From G020348385 sp964538085 (GTDB lineage Bacteria; Acidobacteriota; Aminicenantia; Aminicenantales; Aminicenantaceae): a DNA stretch of 64,000 nt. The position numbers were made by a program, and so were the translations under genes. The DNA is taken from assembly GCA_964538085.1 (NCBI GenBank), contig CAZIDF010000002.1, positions 225,757 through 289,756 of the forward strand. Direction: 5' to 3'. Positions 25,830-35,277 of this stretch are shown here, one piece after another. The notes under the pieces were generated by a model. That model ran no database searches. It was not told the DNA's origin and worked only from the letters and a program-made list of their open reading frames with translations. Numbering within the stretch: the stretch's first letter is position 1; the number at the start of each line of letters is the position of its first letter.

Positions 25830-28369
25830 AGAATATAAAGATTCCCAAAATTCCGTATTGGATTCTTAACCATATTTCTGCCTTCGATAGCAAAGATGCC
25901 TACTCCGGAGACATCGAAGAAGAGTTTGCCGAGATCCAAAAATGCCAGGGAAGAGCCAAAGCCAAACAATGGATCTGGTTCCATGCCATTGCTGCCATCC
26001 CTAGCTGGGGGCAACATTTTGTTTTATGGAGATTCATCATGTTTAAAAATTATTTCAAGATCGCGATAAGAAATTTTCTGAGACACAGAGGCTATACATT
26101 CATCAATGTAACAGGTTTGGCTATAGGCATAGCTTGCTGTATCCTGATCATGTTGTGGGTCCAGGACGAGTTGAGCTACGACCGATTTCATGAAAATGCC
26201 GATGATCTGTATGTCGCCACATTTAGCAACGGCAGCAAAGTCACGCCCACAGCTCTTTCAGACTATCTAAAAACAGAGTATCCGGAGATTATTTATACAT
26301 CCCGTTTTTCGGGCCAGGGAAGGAATCTTCTTAAATTCAAAGAAACAGATATCTATCAAGAAGACGGTATCATGGTGGATCCGGATTTTCTAAAAATGTT
26401 CACGCTCCCCTTCATTAAAGGTGATCTTGAAACAGCCCTGGATGATCCCCACTCTATTCTATTATCGGAACAGGTCGCGCTCAAATTATTCGCCGAGTCA
26501 GATCCAATCGGCCAAACCTTGACTTATAACACAAGCCTGGATTTGAAAGTGACAGGCGTATTCGAAGACTATCCCTCCAATTCGCACATAAGTTTCCAGT
26601 ACATTCTCCCAACAGCATTGGCGATGGCTTATAACAAAAACTACAACACATGGGATGTCAACAATTTGCGGACCTATGTGCAACTGCGCGAAAATACGCC
26701 TGTTGAATCTGTCGACGCAAAGATTACAGATGTTGTCGAAAAGCATCGACATCAGGATAAACGTGCCTTGTCCTTGCAGCCCATCACTCGGGTGCATCTC
26801 AATCCGTTCAACAACTCAGGGGGGACCATTTTGTATGTCTACCTGTTTTCAACCATGGCATTCTTTATCCTCCTCATTGCCAGCATCAACTTCATAAACC
26901 TCACAACCGCCAAATCCTCCAACAGGGCAAGGGAAGTGGGCATACGGAAAACTGTCGGCGCATGCCGATCTCATATAATCCGGCAGTTTTTCGGTGAATC
27001 CCTTTTCCTGACCTTGATCGCCTCTGGTTTAGCCATGGGTCTTGTTTTCCTGTTCCTCCCGATGTTTAACAACCTGACAGGCAAAACATTTACCCGGGAG
27101 CTATTGATCCAGCAGGCAGTGGTTCTGGGCATTTTGGGGATTATCTTCCTCACCGTGATTCTTGCGGGCAGTTACCCTTCCCTGTTCCTCTCCCGCTTTC
27201 AACCGGTAAAAGTGCTGAAGGGAAGACGGCTGACTGGAACGAAAGGATCGCTCTTCAGGAAGGTTCTGGTTGTGCTTCAATTTTCTCTATCCATATTTCT
27301 GATTCTGGGCACTTTGATGATTTTCAGGCAGGTCCATTACCTCAGAGCGCACGATGTGGGTTATAACCGGGAAAATATTGTCTATTTCGGTATCGGTACC
27401 CGATTCCGCAACAATTATGACACCATAAAAACAGAGCTGCTTGCCAATTCGAATATTCTGAACGTCACATTGACAGATATCGCTCCCTACAGGTGGCAGT
27501 CGAATGCGGGTGTCGGGGATGTCGAATGGGAAGGCAAAACCAATCAGCAGGTGAAGATGGTCATGACGAGTGTGGACTACGACTATCTGGATACCTTTGC
27601 CCTCAAAATGTCCCAAGGCCGTTTCTTTTCAAGGGAGTTTTCCACCGATGCATCCGATGCCTATGTGGTCAACCAGGCGGCCGTCAGGGCTATGGAGATG
27701 GACGATCCTATCGGTAAAGAACTCAAGGTCTGGGATTTAAGCAAGCGCGTTATCGGTGTTGTCCAGGATTACCATTTTGAATCCCTCCACAACGAGATTA
27801 TCCCGATGGCCATGAGAATCGATCCCAACTGGCATAACCAGGCATGTGTACGGATTTCTCCCTATCGTATCCCCGATACTCTTGCATTCCTGGAGAGCAA
27901 ATGGAAGGAGATCTACCCAGAGTATCCTTTTGAATACAGGTTCCTGGATGAGACTATTCAAAGCCAGTACCGTGCCGAACAGGCTATCGGAAAAATCGTC
28001 ACCGTGTTCACCATTCTTGCTCTGTTTATTTCCTGTCTCGGCATATTTGGACTGTCTTCTTACACGGCTGAACAGCGTACAAAGGAAATCGGGATACGAA
28101 AGGTCCTAGGCGCGACCGTTTCGAGCATAGTCAAACATATATCCAAAGAATTCATTGTGCTTGTTGTGATCGCCAATGTTATTATCTGGCCTTTGGCCTA
28201 TTTCGCATTGAACCGATGGCTGCAGACATTCGCTTATCGAATAAGCATCGGCTGGTGGACATTCGTGCTGACGGGATTTGCAGTCCTCATGGTTTCTCTA
28301 TTGACAGTGAGCTGGCAAATCATTCGAGCGGCCACAGCGAATCCTGTCGACTCCCTGCGTTACGAATGA
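25826..28369 (+). CDS. ADOP-type orphan ABC permease 3
   Basis: Orphan permease (847 residues) with the prefix domain (YSGDIEEEFAEIQ, AKQWIWFHAIAAIPSW), TM1 after FLRHRGYTFINVTGLAIG, and a MacB-like periplasmic domain (SYDRFHENADDLYV). The first FtsX block has REVGIRKTVGACRSHIIRQFFGES, the second KEIGIRKVLGATVSS, and the end is NPVDSLRYE. No ATPase gene is linked. It ends 5 bp from the convergent retropepsin-like gene. Substrate unknown; roles in export or envelope remodelling are inferred from MacB. Confidence 0.93.
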   Translation: MKNIKIPKIPYWILNHISAFDSKDAYSGDIEEEFAEIQKCQGRAKAKQWIWFHAIAAIPSWGQHFVLWRFIMFKNYFKIAIRNFLRHRGYTFINVTGLAIGIACCILIMLWVQDELSYDRFHENADDLYVATFSNGSKVTPTALSDYLKTEYPEIIYTSRFSGQGRNLLKFKETDIYQEDGIMVDPDFLKMFTLPFIKGDLETALDDPHSILLSEQVALKLFAESDPIGQTLTYNTSLDLKVTGVFEDYPSNSHISFQYILPTALAMAYNKNYNTWDVNNLRTYVQLRENTPVESVDAKITDVVEKHRHQDKRALSLQPITRVHLNPFNNSGGTILYVYLFSTMAFFILLIASINFINLTTAKSSNRAREVGIRKTVGACRSHIIRQFFGESLFLTLIASGLAMGLVFLFLPMFNNLTGKTFTRELLIQQAVVLGILGIIFLTVILAGSYPSLFLSRFQPVKVLKGRRLTGTKGSLFRKVLVVLQFSLSIFLILGTLMIFRQVHYLRAHDVGYNRENIVYFGIGTRFRNNYDTIKTELLANSNILNVTLTDIAPYRWQSNAGVGDVEWEGKTNQQVKMVMTSVDYDYLDTFALKMSQGRFFSREFSTDASDAYVVNQAAVRAMEMDDPIGKELKVWDLSKRVIGVVQDYHFESLHNEIIPMAMRIDPNWHNQACVRISPYRIPDTLAFLESKWKEIYPEYPFEYRFLDETIQSQYRAEQAIGKIVTVFTILALFISCLGIFGLSSYTAEQRTKEIGIRKVLGATVSSIVKHISKEFIVLVVIANVIIWPLAYFALNRWLQTFAYRISIGWWTFVLTGFAVLMVSLLTVSWQIIRAATANPVDSLRYE

Positions 28370-28374
28370 TCGAA

Positions 28375-29080
28375 TCAATATTTTTCGAGGTGTAGTTTTT
28401 TTCTTTTGTAATCAAAAATAACATTGAAATTCTGAAAGAATTTATTCCCCAGGATCCCCGCATATTTCGTTACGGCAAACAGACCTTTTTTCGATGTCGA
28501 GATGTATATTTTCATATCGGCACATTCGAAATTCCCAATACGGACGGATTCAGCCAAAGAAGCCGCGGCGGCTTGGACATCGGCTAGCGTTTTAAATTCC
28601 CCTTCAACAATTAATCCTCCCGGGAAACTTATTGTTAAAGGAACGCTTGAAACCAAAGAATTCACCTCGATTGCCACCTCATCGCCTTCTGGATAAGTAG
28701 CAAATTCCTCACTGTCAAAAAAGGAAAGTATCTTATTCTTGAAATCGATTTTTACTGAGTAATGGTAGAGAAGATCATTGCCGATCACTCCATCGATCTT
28801 CTGACCAAGCGCACTGGATAGGGTTGCTTCTGGATTTATATGATAATTGTCGATTATCTGTTTTTGTGGACCCAATAGTCATGGTTTGACAACCTGTGTC
28901 GAAAAGAAAAGACAAAGATCCAGAAGGTTCAACTGGTACAGAAAAAACCATATATCCGGATTTCAGCTCAAAGGGTATTTGAACAATTGGGGAATCTTCT
29001 CTCGCATGGACATTTAAAAAAAAACTGAAAGAATGGTGAGTACAAAAATGAATAACAGGGAAACTAAACGTTTTACACAA
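28375..29080 (-). pseudogene. Retropepsin-like aspartic protease gene with a frameshift
   Basis: Exported clan-AA single-domain aspartic protease in two frames. The upstream part has a signal-like N-terminus and the active-site strand SLSFLFDTGCQTMTI (Asp-Thr-Gly, with Cys where Ala or Ser is usual). The downstream part reads GPQKQIIDNYHINPEATLSSALGQKIDGVIGNDLL, containing the second conserved glycine-rich turn, and ends FDYKRKKLHLEKY. The frames join at a GGG run near 28871-28873, where one extra G explains the shift. Either the gene is broken or the base call is wrong. The start is unclear: TTG at 29080 is the longest option. Confidence 0.75.
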
Positions 29081-29221
29081 CCTATAACATCGAAGGTTTA
29101 AAATTGGTTGCTTTATCCACTGATGACTAAACGTTTTTAAATAAAACTCCGTCTAACAAATTGATAAACATGGATGTAAAATGAAAGGAGTCGATATTTG
29201 GCAGAAAGAGGTAAGACCTAG

Positions 29222-29746
29222 ATGGATGAAGAGGCCATTGTTCAAAAATGCAAGGATGGTGATCTTATGGCTTATCGTATGCTTTATGAACGTTATGAAC
29301 AGCCCTTTCTACGCACGGCGTTCAGGCTGCTCGGCCGGCAGCAGGATTCTGAGGATGCTGTCCAGGAAACTTTTCTCAGGCTTCATCGAGGGATCCATCA
29401 CTATAAGAGCGGCTCGCGGTTCAGCACTTATTTTTTCCGCATCCTCCTCAATTCCTGCTATGACATACTCCGAAAAAGAGGCCCAGAACAAACCAAGGAT
29501 TTCGATATGATAAGCCATTCTCACGAATCCTCTATTGAACTCAAACAATCGATAGAACAGGCAATTGATTCGCTTCCTGGCCAGATGCGCACCTGCTTTG
29601 TTTTGTTTGCTGTAGAACAGTTCAAGCAGGATGAAGTCGCTCAAATTCTAGGGATCAGTGTCGGCACGGTGAAGGCCAGCATTCATCGAGCCCGGATGAA
29701 GCTGCGGGATTGGCTCTCGTACTCCCGTAAGGAGACGACAGGATGA
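29222..29746 (+). CDS. ECF RNA polymerase sigma factor
   Basis: Extracytoplasmic-function sigma-70 factor of 174 residues. Region 2 is LMAYRMLYERYEQPFLRTAFRLLGRQQDSEDAVQETFLRLH. Region 4 is SLPGQMRTCFVLFAVEQFKQDEVAQILGISVGTVKASIHRARMKLR, containing the helix-turn-helix. It heads an operon with the overlapping anti-sigma gene (4-bp overlap) and the DUF4097 gene. GAGG lies 10 bp upstream of the ATG. It probably directs transcription of its own operon, as is common for ECF factors. Confidence 0.95.
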   Translation: MDEEAIVQKCKDGDLMAYRMLYERYEQPFLRTAFRLLGRQQDSEDAVQETFLRLHRGIHHYKSGSRFSTYFFRILLNSCYDILRKRGPEQTKDFDMISHSHESSIELKQSIEQAIDSLPGQMRTCFVLFAVEQFKQDEVAQILGISVGTVKASIHRARMKLRDWLSYSRKETTG

Positions 29747-30378
29747 TCTGTGATTTTCTGGATAAATACAATGAGGGCATATTGAGTGAGCCTGAATTTA
29801 AAAAGCATGCAAGCAATTGTTCATCCTGCCAGGAAGTCCTCGATCTTGATGAAGAAGTTATGTCCTTTGCCAAATCACTCCGGCAACATATCGAGGCACC
29901 TTTCCTATGGAGCCGCATCGAAAAATCCATGATGGAAGAGATGGCTAAGGAACATCGTTTCAAAGAGAAAGACAAGGCAAGGAAGAGTCCCTGGAGATTA
30001 TTCCGTCTCGCTTCCGCCATGGCTGCTATTATCCTGGTTGTGTGGCTCGGTTTTCATTTCTTCATTGACAACCGCACTCCATCTTCTGGCCTTATAGCCA
30101 AAAATACTTTCGCCCGAGTCGAAAAGAAAGAACAGGAATACATCAGGGCCATCCAAGACCTGGAAAAAAGAGTCCAACCCAAGATAGCCGATATGGACTT
30201 ACAGATGGTTTTTCTCTACCGAGATCGTCTCGAGACAATCGATGCCCAGATTGAGCAATGCCAGGAGGACCTGGCCTTCAATCCAGCCAATGCACACATA
30301 CGCCGATTTCTGATGATGGCGCTTCATGATAAGAAGGAAACTCTGGCCGAAATCCTGAATCCTGAGAAAAAAAATTGA
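29743..30378 (+). CDS. Transmembrane anti-sigma factor with zinc-binding motif
   Basis: Probable partner and inhibitor of the ECF sigma factor. The N-terminal cytosolic domain carries the ZAS-like motif KHASNCSSCQEVL (His-x3-Cys-x2-Cys, residues about 21-33). One membrane segment follows (ASAMAAIILVVWLGFHFFI, about 88-106), then a periplasmic coiled-coil-like tail of about 100 residues (EYIRAIQDLEKRVQ). Its ATG overlaps the sigma stop, so translation is coupled. The periplasmic tail may sense the release signal; no protease motif is visible. Confidence 0.88.
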   Translation: MICDFLDKYNEGILSEPEFKKHASNCSSCQEVLDLDEEVMSFAKSLRQHIEAPFLWSRIEKSMMEEMAKEHRFKEKDKARKSPWRLFRLASAMAAIILVVWLGFHFFIDNRTPSSGLIAKNTFARVEKKEQEYIRAIQDLEKRVQPKIADMDLQMVFLYRDRLETIDAQIEQCQEDLAFNPANAHIRRFLMMALHDKKETLAEILNPEKKN

Positions 30379-30394
30379 AGCCAAGGAGGTCGTT

Positions 30395-32071
30395 ATGACA
30401 AAAAAAATAAATTCGATTCCTATCATGCTCCTATGTTCAGTTCTTGTGCTGATCACGGCAGTCGAAGCTAGCCCTTTGTCCAAACACAAGGAATCCCGGG
30501 CGTTCAGCCAATCCGCCGCCACATCCCCTGGAAAAACACTCTACATCGACACATATTCCGCCGATCTGACGATTACGACAGGAGACGAGAATGCCGTATC
30601 GGTTGAGGGAGTCGTTGAAGTGAGCGATGAGGACAAAGAAGTTGTCCAGTTTTTTATGGATGAAACAGAGCTTGTCCTCGAGCCATATGCCGACGGCCTC
30701 AGGCTCAGGCTGATTTCTCCGATGGATGAACTCCGTAAGCGTGGAAAACCCCCGAAGGAAGGCATCTATCGCCGGTTTTATAAAGGAAATAAATTTATAT
30801 TCAAGCTGTCCTATTCGGCCCATTTATCGATTCGCATTCCAGCCCGGCACTCCCTTCAAGTAGAAAATGCATACGGAGATATACAAATAGGCGGGATAAA
30901 CGGAGAATTGAGCATAACCAACCGTTCAGGGAAGGTCAGACTGGATAGCTGCGCAGGAAAATTGAAACTCCGAAACAGCTATGATCTCGTAAAAATTCCA
31001 GGGTTCAAAGGTCCGGTGGACATCAGTAATCCAAGCGGTGAGGTTAGTTTAGAGGCAATAGAAGGCGATGTCCGGATAGAAAATAGCTACGAACCAGTGA
31101 CTTTTAGAGGGATCGGTGGGAAGCTTACTATTATCTCAAAAAGCAGCGAAGTAAAAGGAGAAGAGGTGACCGGAGACTGCGAGATTACTTCATCATACGA
31201 AAAAATCGACGTTCGGGCTGTAAAGGGAAAACTTACCATCAAAGCTCCGAGCAGCCAGGTGGTTGCCGACAACATATCCAAGGAGGCATGGATCGAAAAC
31301 AGCTATAATCCACTGTCTATAACCAAGGTAGGCGGCGGTCTCAGAGTCTTGAGTAGTTCCAGTGCTGTAACTGTGGACGACATTGGCGGCGATGCTTTCA
31401 TACGAAGTTCCTATGAAAATATCGATGTCTCACGGATCCGCGGTTCGGTCGAGATCGAGAGTCCCTCGTCAAAAGTTTCGGTCCAGGAAATCGTTGGGAA
31501 TGCCATTATCGCATCCTCTTATGAGAGCGTTACAGTTTCCGATGTAGGAGGATGGCTGGATGTGCGTTCTCAATCTGCAGGAGTCAAGGTTTCAGGCATA
31601 AAGAAAAACACCTCTATTGTAACATCCTACGAACGTATCGAGGTCGACGGGATCGGAGGGGACCTGAAAATCGATGGCAGTTCCTCGAGTGTCCTGGCCG
31701 AGGATGTTTCAGGGGATGTGAGCGTTAAAAATTCATACGAAGGCGTTGTCCTGCGCAGAACATCTGGATCCATCAAGGTTCACGGAAACAGCAGTCGTAT
31801 AGAGGTTGAGCAGATCGAGAACCTTCCAAAGGAAGGTGTGATCGAGCTTCTGACAACCTACGAACCAGTCACATTAATCCTTCCGAAGGACGCGGATGTC
31901 ATCATCTCTGTGTCGTCTGGAGGGAAAATTTCTTCTGATTTCCCCGTTTATCACATAAAGTCAAAAGCAAAGTTACAAGCTGAACTGCCAAAGGGAGGCA
32001 CTTCCATCCGGATCGAAACAAGCGGTACAATCGATATCAAGAGCAGCCGAATAACATTGAAAAAAGAATAA
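30395..32071 (+). CDS. Exported DUF4097-type beta-helix repeat protein
   Basis: Secreted protein of 558 residues with a signal peptide (IMLLCSVLVLITAVEA) and a long right-handed beta-solenoid of the DUF4097/adhesin-like kind. From about residue 150 it consists of nine repeats of about 40 residues, each marked by an (N/S/T)-(S/T)-Y-E/D-like turn and by I-x-G-x-L and SSxV turns. This repeat number is higher than in usual single-domain DUF4097 proteins. It is the third gene of the sigma/anti-sigma operon (17-bp gap with AAGGAGG). A surface or envelope-stress role is inferred from context. Confidence 0.85.
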   Translation: MTKKINSIPIMLLCSVLVLITAVEASPLSKHKESRAFSQSAATSPGKTLYIDTYSADLTITTGDENAVSVEGVVEVSDEDKEVVQFFMDETELVLEPYADGLRLRLISPMDELRKRGKPPKEGIYRRFYKGNKFIFKLSYSAHLSIRIPARHSLQVENAYGDIQIGGINGELSITNRSGKVRLDSCAGKLKLRNSYDLVKIPGFKGPVDISNPSGEVSLEAIEGDVRIENSYEPVTFRGIGGKLTIISKSSEVKGEEVTGDCEITSSYEKIDVRAVKGKLTIKAPSSQVVADNISKEAWIENSYNPLSITKVGGGLRVLSSSSAVTVDDIGGDAFIRSSYENIDVSRIRGSVEIESPSSKVSVQEIVGNAIIASSYESVTVSDVGGWLDVRSQSAGVKVSGIKKNTSIVTSYERIEVDGIGGDLKIDGSSSSVLAEDVSGDVSVKNSYEGVVLRRTSGSIKVHGNSSRIEVEQIENLPKEGVIELLTTYEPVTLILPKDADVIISVSSGGKISSDFPVYHIKSKAKLQAELPKGGTSIRIETSGTIDIKSSRITLKKE

Positions 32072-34702
32072 TCATTCATAACGCAGACTGTTTGCAGGTT
32101 TGGCACTTGCTGTTCTTATGGTCTGAAAAATAAAAGTGAAAATGGCAATCGATATCGTCGCTAAACCTGCCAGCAAAAAGACGACCCAACCGATTTTTGT
32201 TCTGTAGGCAAAATTCTGTAGCCATTTGTTCATGATGAACCATGCTAAAGGCCATGCAATGATATTGGCCAGTAATATCCATTTGATAAATTCTTTAGAC
32301 AGAAGCAGCACAATTTTTCCCATCGAAGCACCCAGCACCTTCCGGATGCCGATCTCTTTGGTTTTTAACTCCGCCGTAAAGGATACCAATCCAAGAAGCC
32401 CTAGACAGGCAACCAAAATGGAAAGCGATGAAAAAATAATGAAAAGATTCTGCATTTTCTGTTCGCTCTCGTAAAGCTGATCGATACGGCTGTCCAGAAA
32501 ACTGTATTCGAACTGTTCTTCCGGAAATGTGCCTTCCCAAGTCGTTTGAATAAAATTCAAAGTTCTCCTGACATCTCCTGGCCTAATTCTGACTGAGATT
32601 GCATTAATATTGTCTGGATAGAGCAATAGGGCCATCGGCTCGATTTCTCTTCGAAGAGAATTGAAATTGAAGTTTTTAACGACTCCGACAACTTGTTTTG
32701 CACTGTCAGAATATGCCCCTTCCAGTTTTTTCCCCACCGCTTCCTCGGGTGTCCAACCGATCCTTCGGGCAGCGGATTCATTCAGTATGAAGGTTCCCTC
32801 TGTATCCGAGCTGAAATCCCTTGAAAACGCCCGACCAGCAAGGATCTCCATCCGGTAAGTTTCCACATAATCATAATCGCACGTAAATAGAATCAGACTT
32901 ATGGGTTCCTCTGATTCTGGACGATTTACGTAACTATTGCTGTAATGGGAATCGGCAGGAACCTCGGATGAAGCAGATGTGGATACAATCTGAGGATTTT
33001 GCATCAGTTCATTCCGGAAAGATCCATAATTTTGTGCGACCTTTTGGCTTCTAACGGGAATGATTACCACGTTTTCCTTATCAAAACCCAAAGACAGGGT
33101 CTGGATGTATCTCATCTGTTTATACACGGTGAAGACCCCAACAATCAGTATGATGGATATGCTGAATTGAATGATAACCATGTTTCTGCGGAAAACAGAC
33201 TTTCCGCTTCCTGAGAGCGGACCTCCTTTCATGACTTCGACAGGTTCGAATCTGGTCAGATAATAGGCTGGATACAGTCCGGCTAATACGCCAACGGCTA
33301 AGGTTGCTCCCACAAGAATGAACAGATTCTTCAGTTGCAAGAGTGAATAAAGCGATAGACTTTCGGCAAATAACCTGTTAAAGGCCTGAATTAACACCGA
33401 GCTCAAGACAAATCCTAGAGCTAGGGAAACAAAGGCCAACAGCACTGATTCCTGAATAAACTGTCCTCTGAGCTGGTGTTTTTGTGCCCCTATTGTTTTA
33501 CGAAGGCTCACTTCTTTCGCTCTTTTGCTGGCTCTGGCTGTGGACAAATTCACAAAATTCATGCAGGCGATGATCAGAATAAGCAGAGCGATGGAGGAAA
33601 AAATATAGATCGATAGGATATTCCCTTCCGGTTCCACCTCCCAATTGATGCTGGGATGTAAATGGATATCCCTAATGGGGAAGAGATGCATTTTGAGCAC
33701 CTCATGGATACTTCGGCCTTGCAGAAGCAAATCCCCGTACTCGGGTTCCAGGCGTTGTGTGACAAAATTTATTAGTTTCTCCTCGAGGTCCTGTTTCGAA
33801 GTATTTTCCTGGACCTGAACATAGGTATAAAGATAATTACTTCGCCAATCTTCATATGGCTCTTCTTTATAGGAAGCGATAGAAATGAGCATGTCGAAAT
33901 GAATATGGGAATTTCCAGGCACCTTTTCTAGAATTCCTGTCACCTCAAAGTCGGTCTTCTCACCCCCCATCTCAAATGTGAGCGATTTTCCGATAACATC
34001 TTCTGTCCCAAAATATTTAATCGCATTTTCACGGGTAAGAACCACTGTCATTGGCTCTGAAAGAGAAGTTTTCTCATCGCCTTCTTTCAGGCGAAAACTG
34101 AAGATTTCAAAAACAGAATTGTCTACAGCGTACATTTCCTGCCTTTGAACAAAATTTTTATGGTCTTTGATCGCAAATTCTCTTTTCCAAAAGCGCACCG
34201 CATTCACGATCTCTGGATAATCGTCGATCAGGGCTTGTTTGTATCTGCCGCCTGTGATCGGCCAGCGGCTGTACAGGTTATCGCGGAATAATTCCCGCTC
34301 AACCCTGTATATCCGATCGGCATTTTCATGAAAACGGTCATAACTCAATTCTCGCAACACCCAAAGACTGATGATCATGCAGACGGAGAGTCCGATAGCC
34401 AGCCCGAACACATTGATAAAAGAATACAATTTATGCCTTATGAAATTCCTGTAAGCGATTTTCAGATGATTTTTGAGCATGGTGAACTTCCATGACACAT
34501 TGCGTTTTAGATATCCCTCGAACGATTTTAGGGTGTTGCTCCAATACCAGCACTTTGCTTTAAAGCTGCCCTCAGATCTAACGATCTCTAAGAAAGTCTC
34601 TTCACAGTCTTCTATGATGGAATGCTTTTCGTAATAGGCTGACATCAGTTTAAGGAGCGTTCTTGCCAATCCCGGGCTGTTATATCTCTTGTTGTCAGTC
34701 AA
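32072..34702 (-). CDS. ADOP-type orphan ABC permease 4
   Basis: Longest of the permeases here (876 residues). It has the prefix domain (IIEDCEETFLEIVRSEG, AKCWYWSNTLKSFEGY), TM1 after FIRHKLYSFINVFGLAIG, and a periplasmic domain with SYDRFHENADRIYRV. The first FtsX block has KEVSLRKTIGAQKHQLRGQF, the second KEIGIRKVLGASMGK, and the end is KPANSLRYE. It follows padR 4 with a 3-bp gap. The module is preceded by a sigma-54 promoter and tandem-dyad element. It abuts the DUF4097 gene end to end. Confidence 0.93.
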   Translation of the reverse strand: MTDNKRYNSPGLARTLLKLMSAYYEKHSIIEDCEETFLEIVRSEGSFKAKCWYWSNTLKSFEGYLKRNVSWKFTMLKNHLKIAYRNFIRHKLYSFINVFGLAIGLSVCMIISLWVLRELSYDRFHENADRIYRVERELFRDNLYSRWPITGGRYKQALIDDYPEIVNAVRFWKREFAIKDHKNFVQRQEMYAVDNSVFEIFSFRLKEGDEKTSLSEPMTVVLTRENAIKYFGTEDVIGKSLTFEMGGEKTDFEVTGILEKVPGNSHIHFDMLISIASYKEEPYEDWRSNYLYTYVQVQENTSKQDLEEKLINFVTQRLEPEYGDLLLQGRSIHEVLKMHLFPIRDIHLHPSINWEVEPEGNILSIYIFSSIALLILIIACMNFVNLSTARASKRAKEVSLRKTIGAQKHQLRGQFIQESVLLAFVSLALGFVLSSVLIQAFNRLFAESLSLYSLLQLKNLFILVGATLAVGVLAGLYPAYYLTRFEPVEVMKGGPLSGSGKSVFRRNMVIIQFSISIILIVGVFTVYKQMRYIQTLSLGFDKENVVIIPVRSQKVAQNYGSFRNELMQNPQIVSTSASSEVPADSHYSNSYVNRPESEEPISLILFTCDYDYVETYRMEILAGRAFSRDFSSDTEGTFILNESAARRIGWTPEEAVGKKLEGAYSDSAKQVVGVVKNFNFNSLRREIEPMALLLYPDNINAISVRIRPGDVRRTLNFIQTTWEGTFPEEQFEYSFLDSRIDQLYESEQKMQNLFIIFSSLSILVACLGLLGLVSFTAELKTKEIGIRKVLGASMGKIVLLLSKEFIKWILLANIIAWPLAWFIMNKWLQNFAYRTKIGWVVFLLAGLATISIAIFTFIFQTIRTASAKPANSLRYE

Positions 34703-34705
34703 GGT

Positions 34706-35029
34706 CTATTTTCCTGAATCAAAGCTGGGAATACTATTTTTTATATGCTCATGCATCCTGAGAGTTTCTTTAAGAGCCATTTTTCCTTTCTTGCTGATCT
34801 TGTATATGGTTTTGCTTCTTCCTCCTCTAACAGGCTTAGGATCGCTTTTGTGAGATGTAACGTATCCTTTTCGAATGAGGATTTCCAGAAGATTATAAAG
34901 TGTCCCATACACAATCTCTTTTTTGGACAGCTCGATGACCTTCTTCCTTAATGGAGCTCCATGGGAACTTCCTTCCAACATCAATAGCGCACTTAAAATT
35001 ATCTCTTCCTTGACCGCTAAAATTATCAT
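34706..35029 (-). CDS. PadR-family transcriptional regulator 4
   Basis: PadR regulator of about 107 residues: VKEEIILSALLMLEGSSHGAPLRKKV, VYGTLYNLLEILIRKGYVTSHK, PVRGGRSKTIYKISKKGKMALKE. ATG at 35029 is preferred because GAGAGG lies 8 bp upstream and the N-terminus then aligns with the other PadRs; ATG 35035 or GTG 35038 are alternatives. Unlike the other modules, its promoter appears to be of the sigma-54 type, so activation by an enhancer-binding protein may be layered on PadR repression. Confidence 0.92.
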   Translation of the reverse strand: MIILAVKEEIILSALLMLEGSSHGAPLRKKVIELSKKEIVYGTLYNLLEILIRKGYVTSHKSDPKPVRGGRSKTIYKISKKGKMALKETLRMHEHIKNSIPSFDSGK

Positions 35030-35073
35030 TTTCATCACCTCTCATGTTACATCGAATAGTTCGAACATATAAC

Positions 35074-35089
35074 TGCAAAAAGTATGCCA
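35074..35089 (-). promoter_or_regulatory. Sigma-54 promoter for PadR-ADOP module 4
   Basis: On the minus strand TGGCAT and TTGCA form GG-N10-GC (GG 35088-35087, GC 35076-35075). Transcription would start near 35064, about 35 nt before the padR ATG. Confidence 0.7.
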
Positions 35090-35130
35090 AATCGTTGTTC
35101 TGAGGTGTTTTGATCCTCATAAAAGCAAAT

Positions 35131-35167
35131 TTGTCCGTTCTTGAACAATCTGTATCCAATTCCGAAC
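35131..35167 (-). promoter_or_regulatory. Tandem-dyad upstream activator site, copy B
   Basis: Read on the plus strand: TGTCC-N6-GAACA (35131-35146) and TATCC-N6-GAACA (35152-35167), with centres 21 bp apart. It lies 73.5 bp upstream of the -12 GC of the minus-strand sigma-54 promoter, the same distance as copy A. Confidence 0.6.
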
Positions 35168-35236
35168 AGCAGATCGGCAAATCTAACGTTTGAATAGGAG
35201 GGCAGGGAAGGATAATGATGAAACATATCCGCGAGT

Positions 35237-35256
35237 TCTTCGTATAATTTCGTATA
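35237..35256 (+). promoter_or_regulatory. Tandem TTCGTATAAT repeats before the S41 gene
   Basis: Two adjacent TTCGTATAAT decamers give two possible -10 boxes about 22-32 bp before the ATG at 35278. No clear -35 element is seen. AAGGAGG follows directly. Confidence 0.4.
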
Positions 35257-35277
35257 ATAAAGAAAAAGGAGGTCTTT

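Noticed and set aside
30545..31900. The regular repeats in the DUF4097 gene as a CRISPR or DNA satellite array
   Set aside because: The periodicity is at protein level (about 40 residues) with divergent nucleotide sequence and an unbroken frame.
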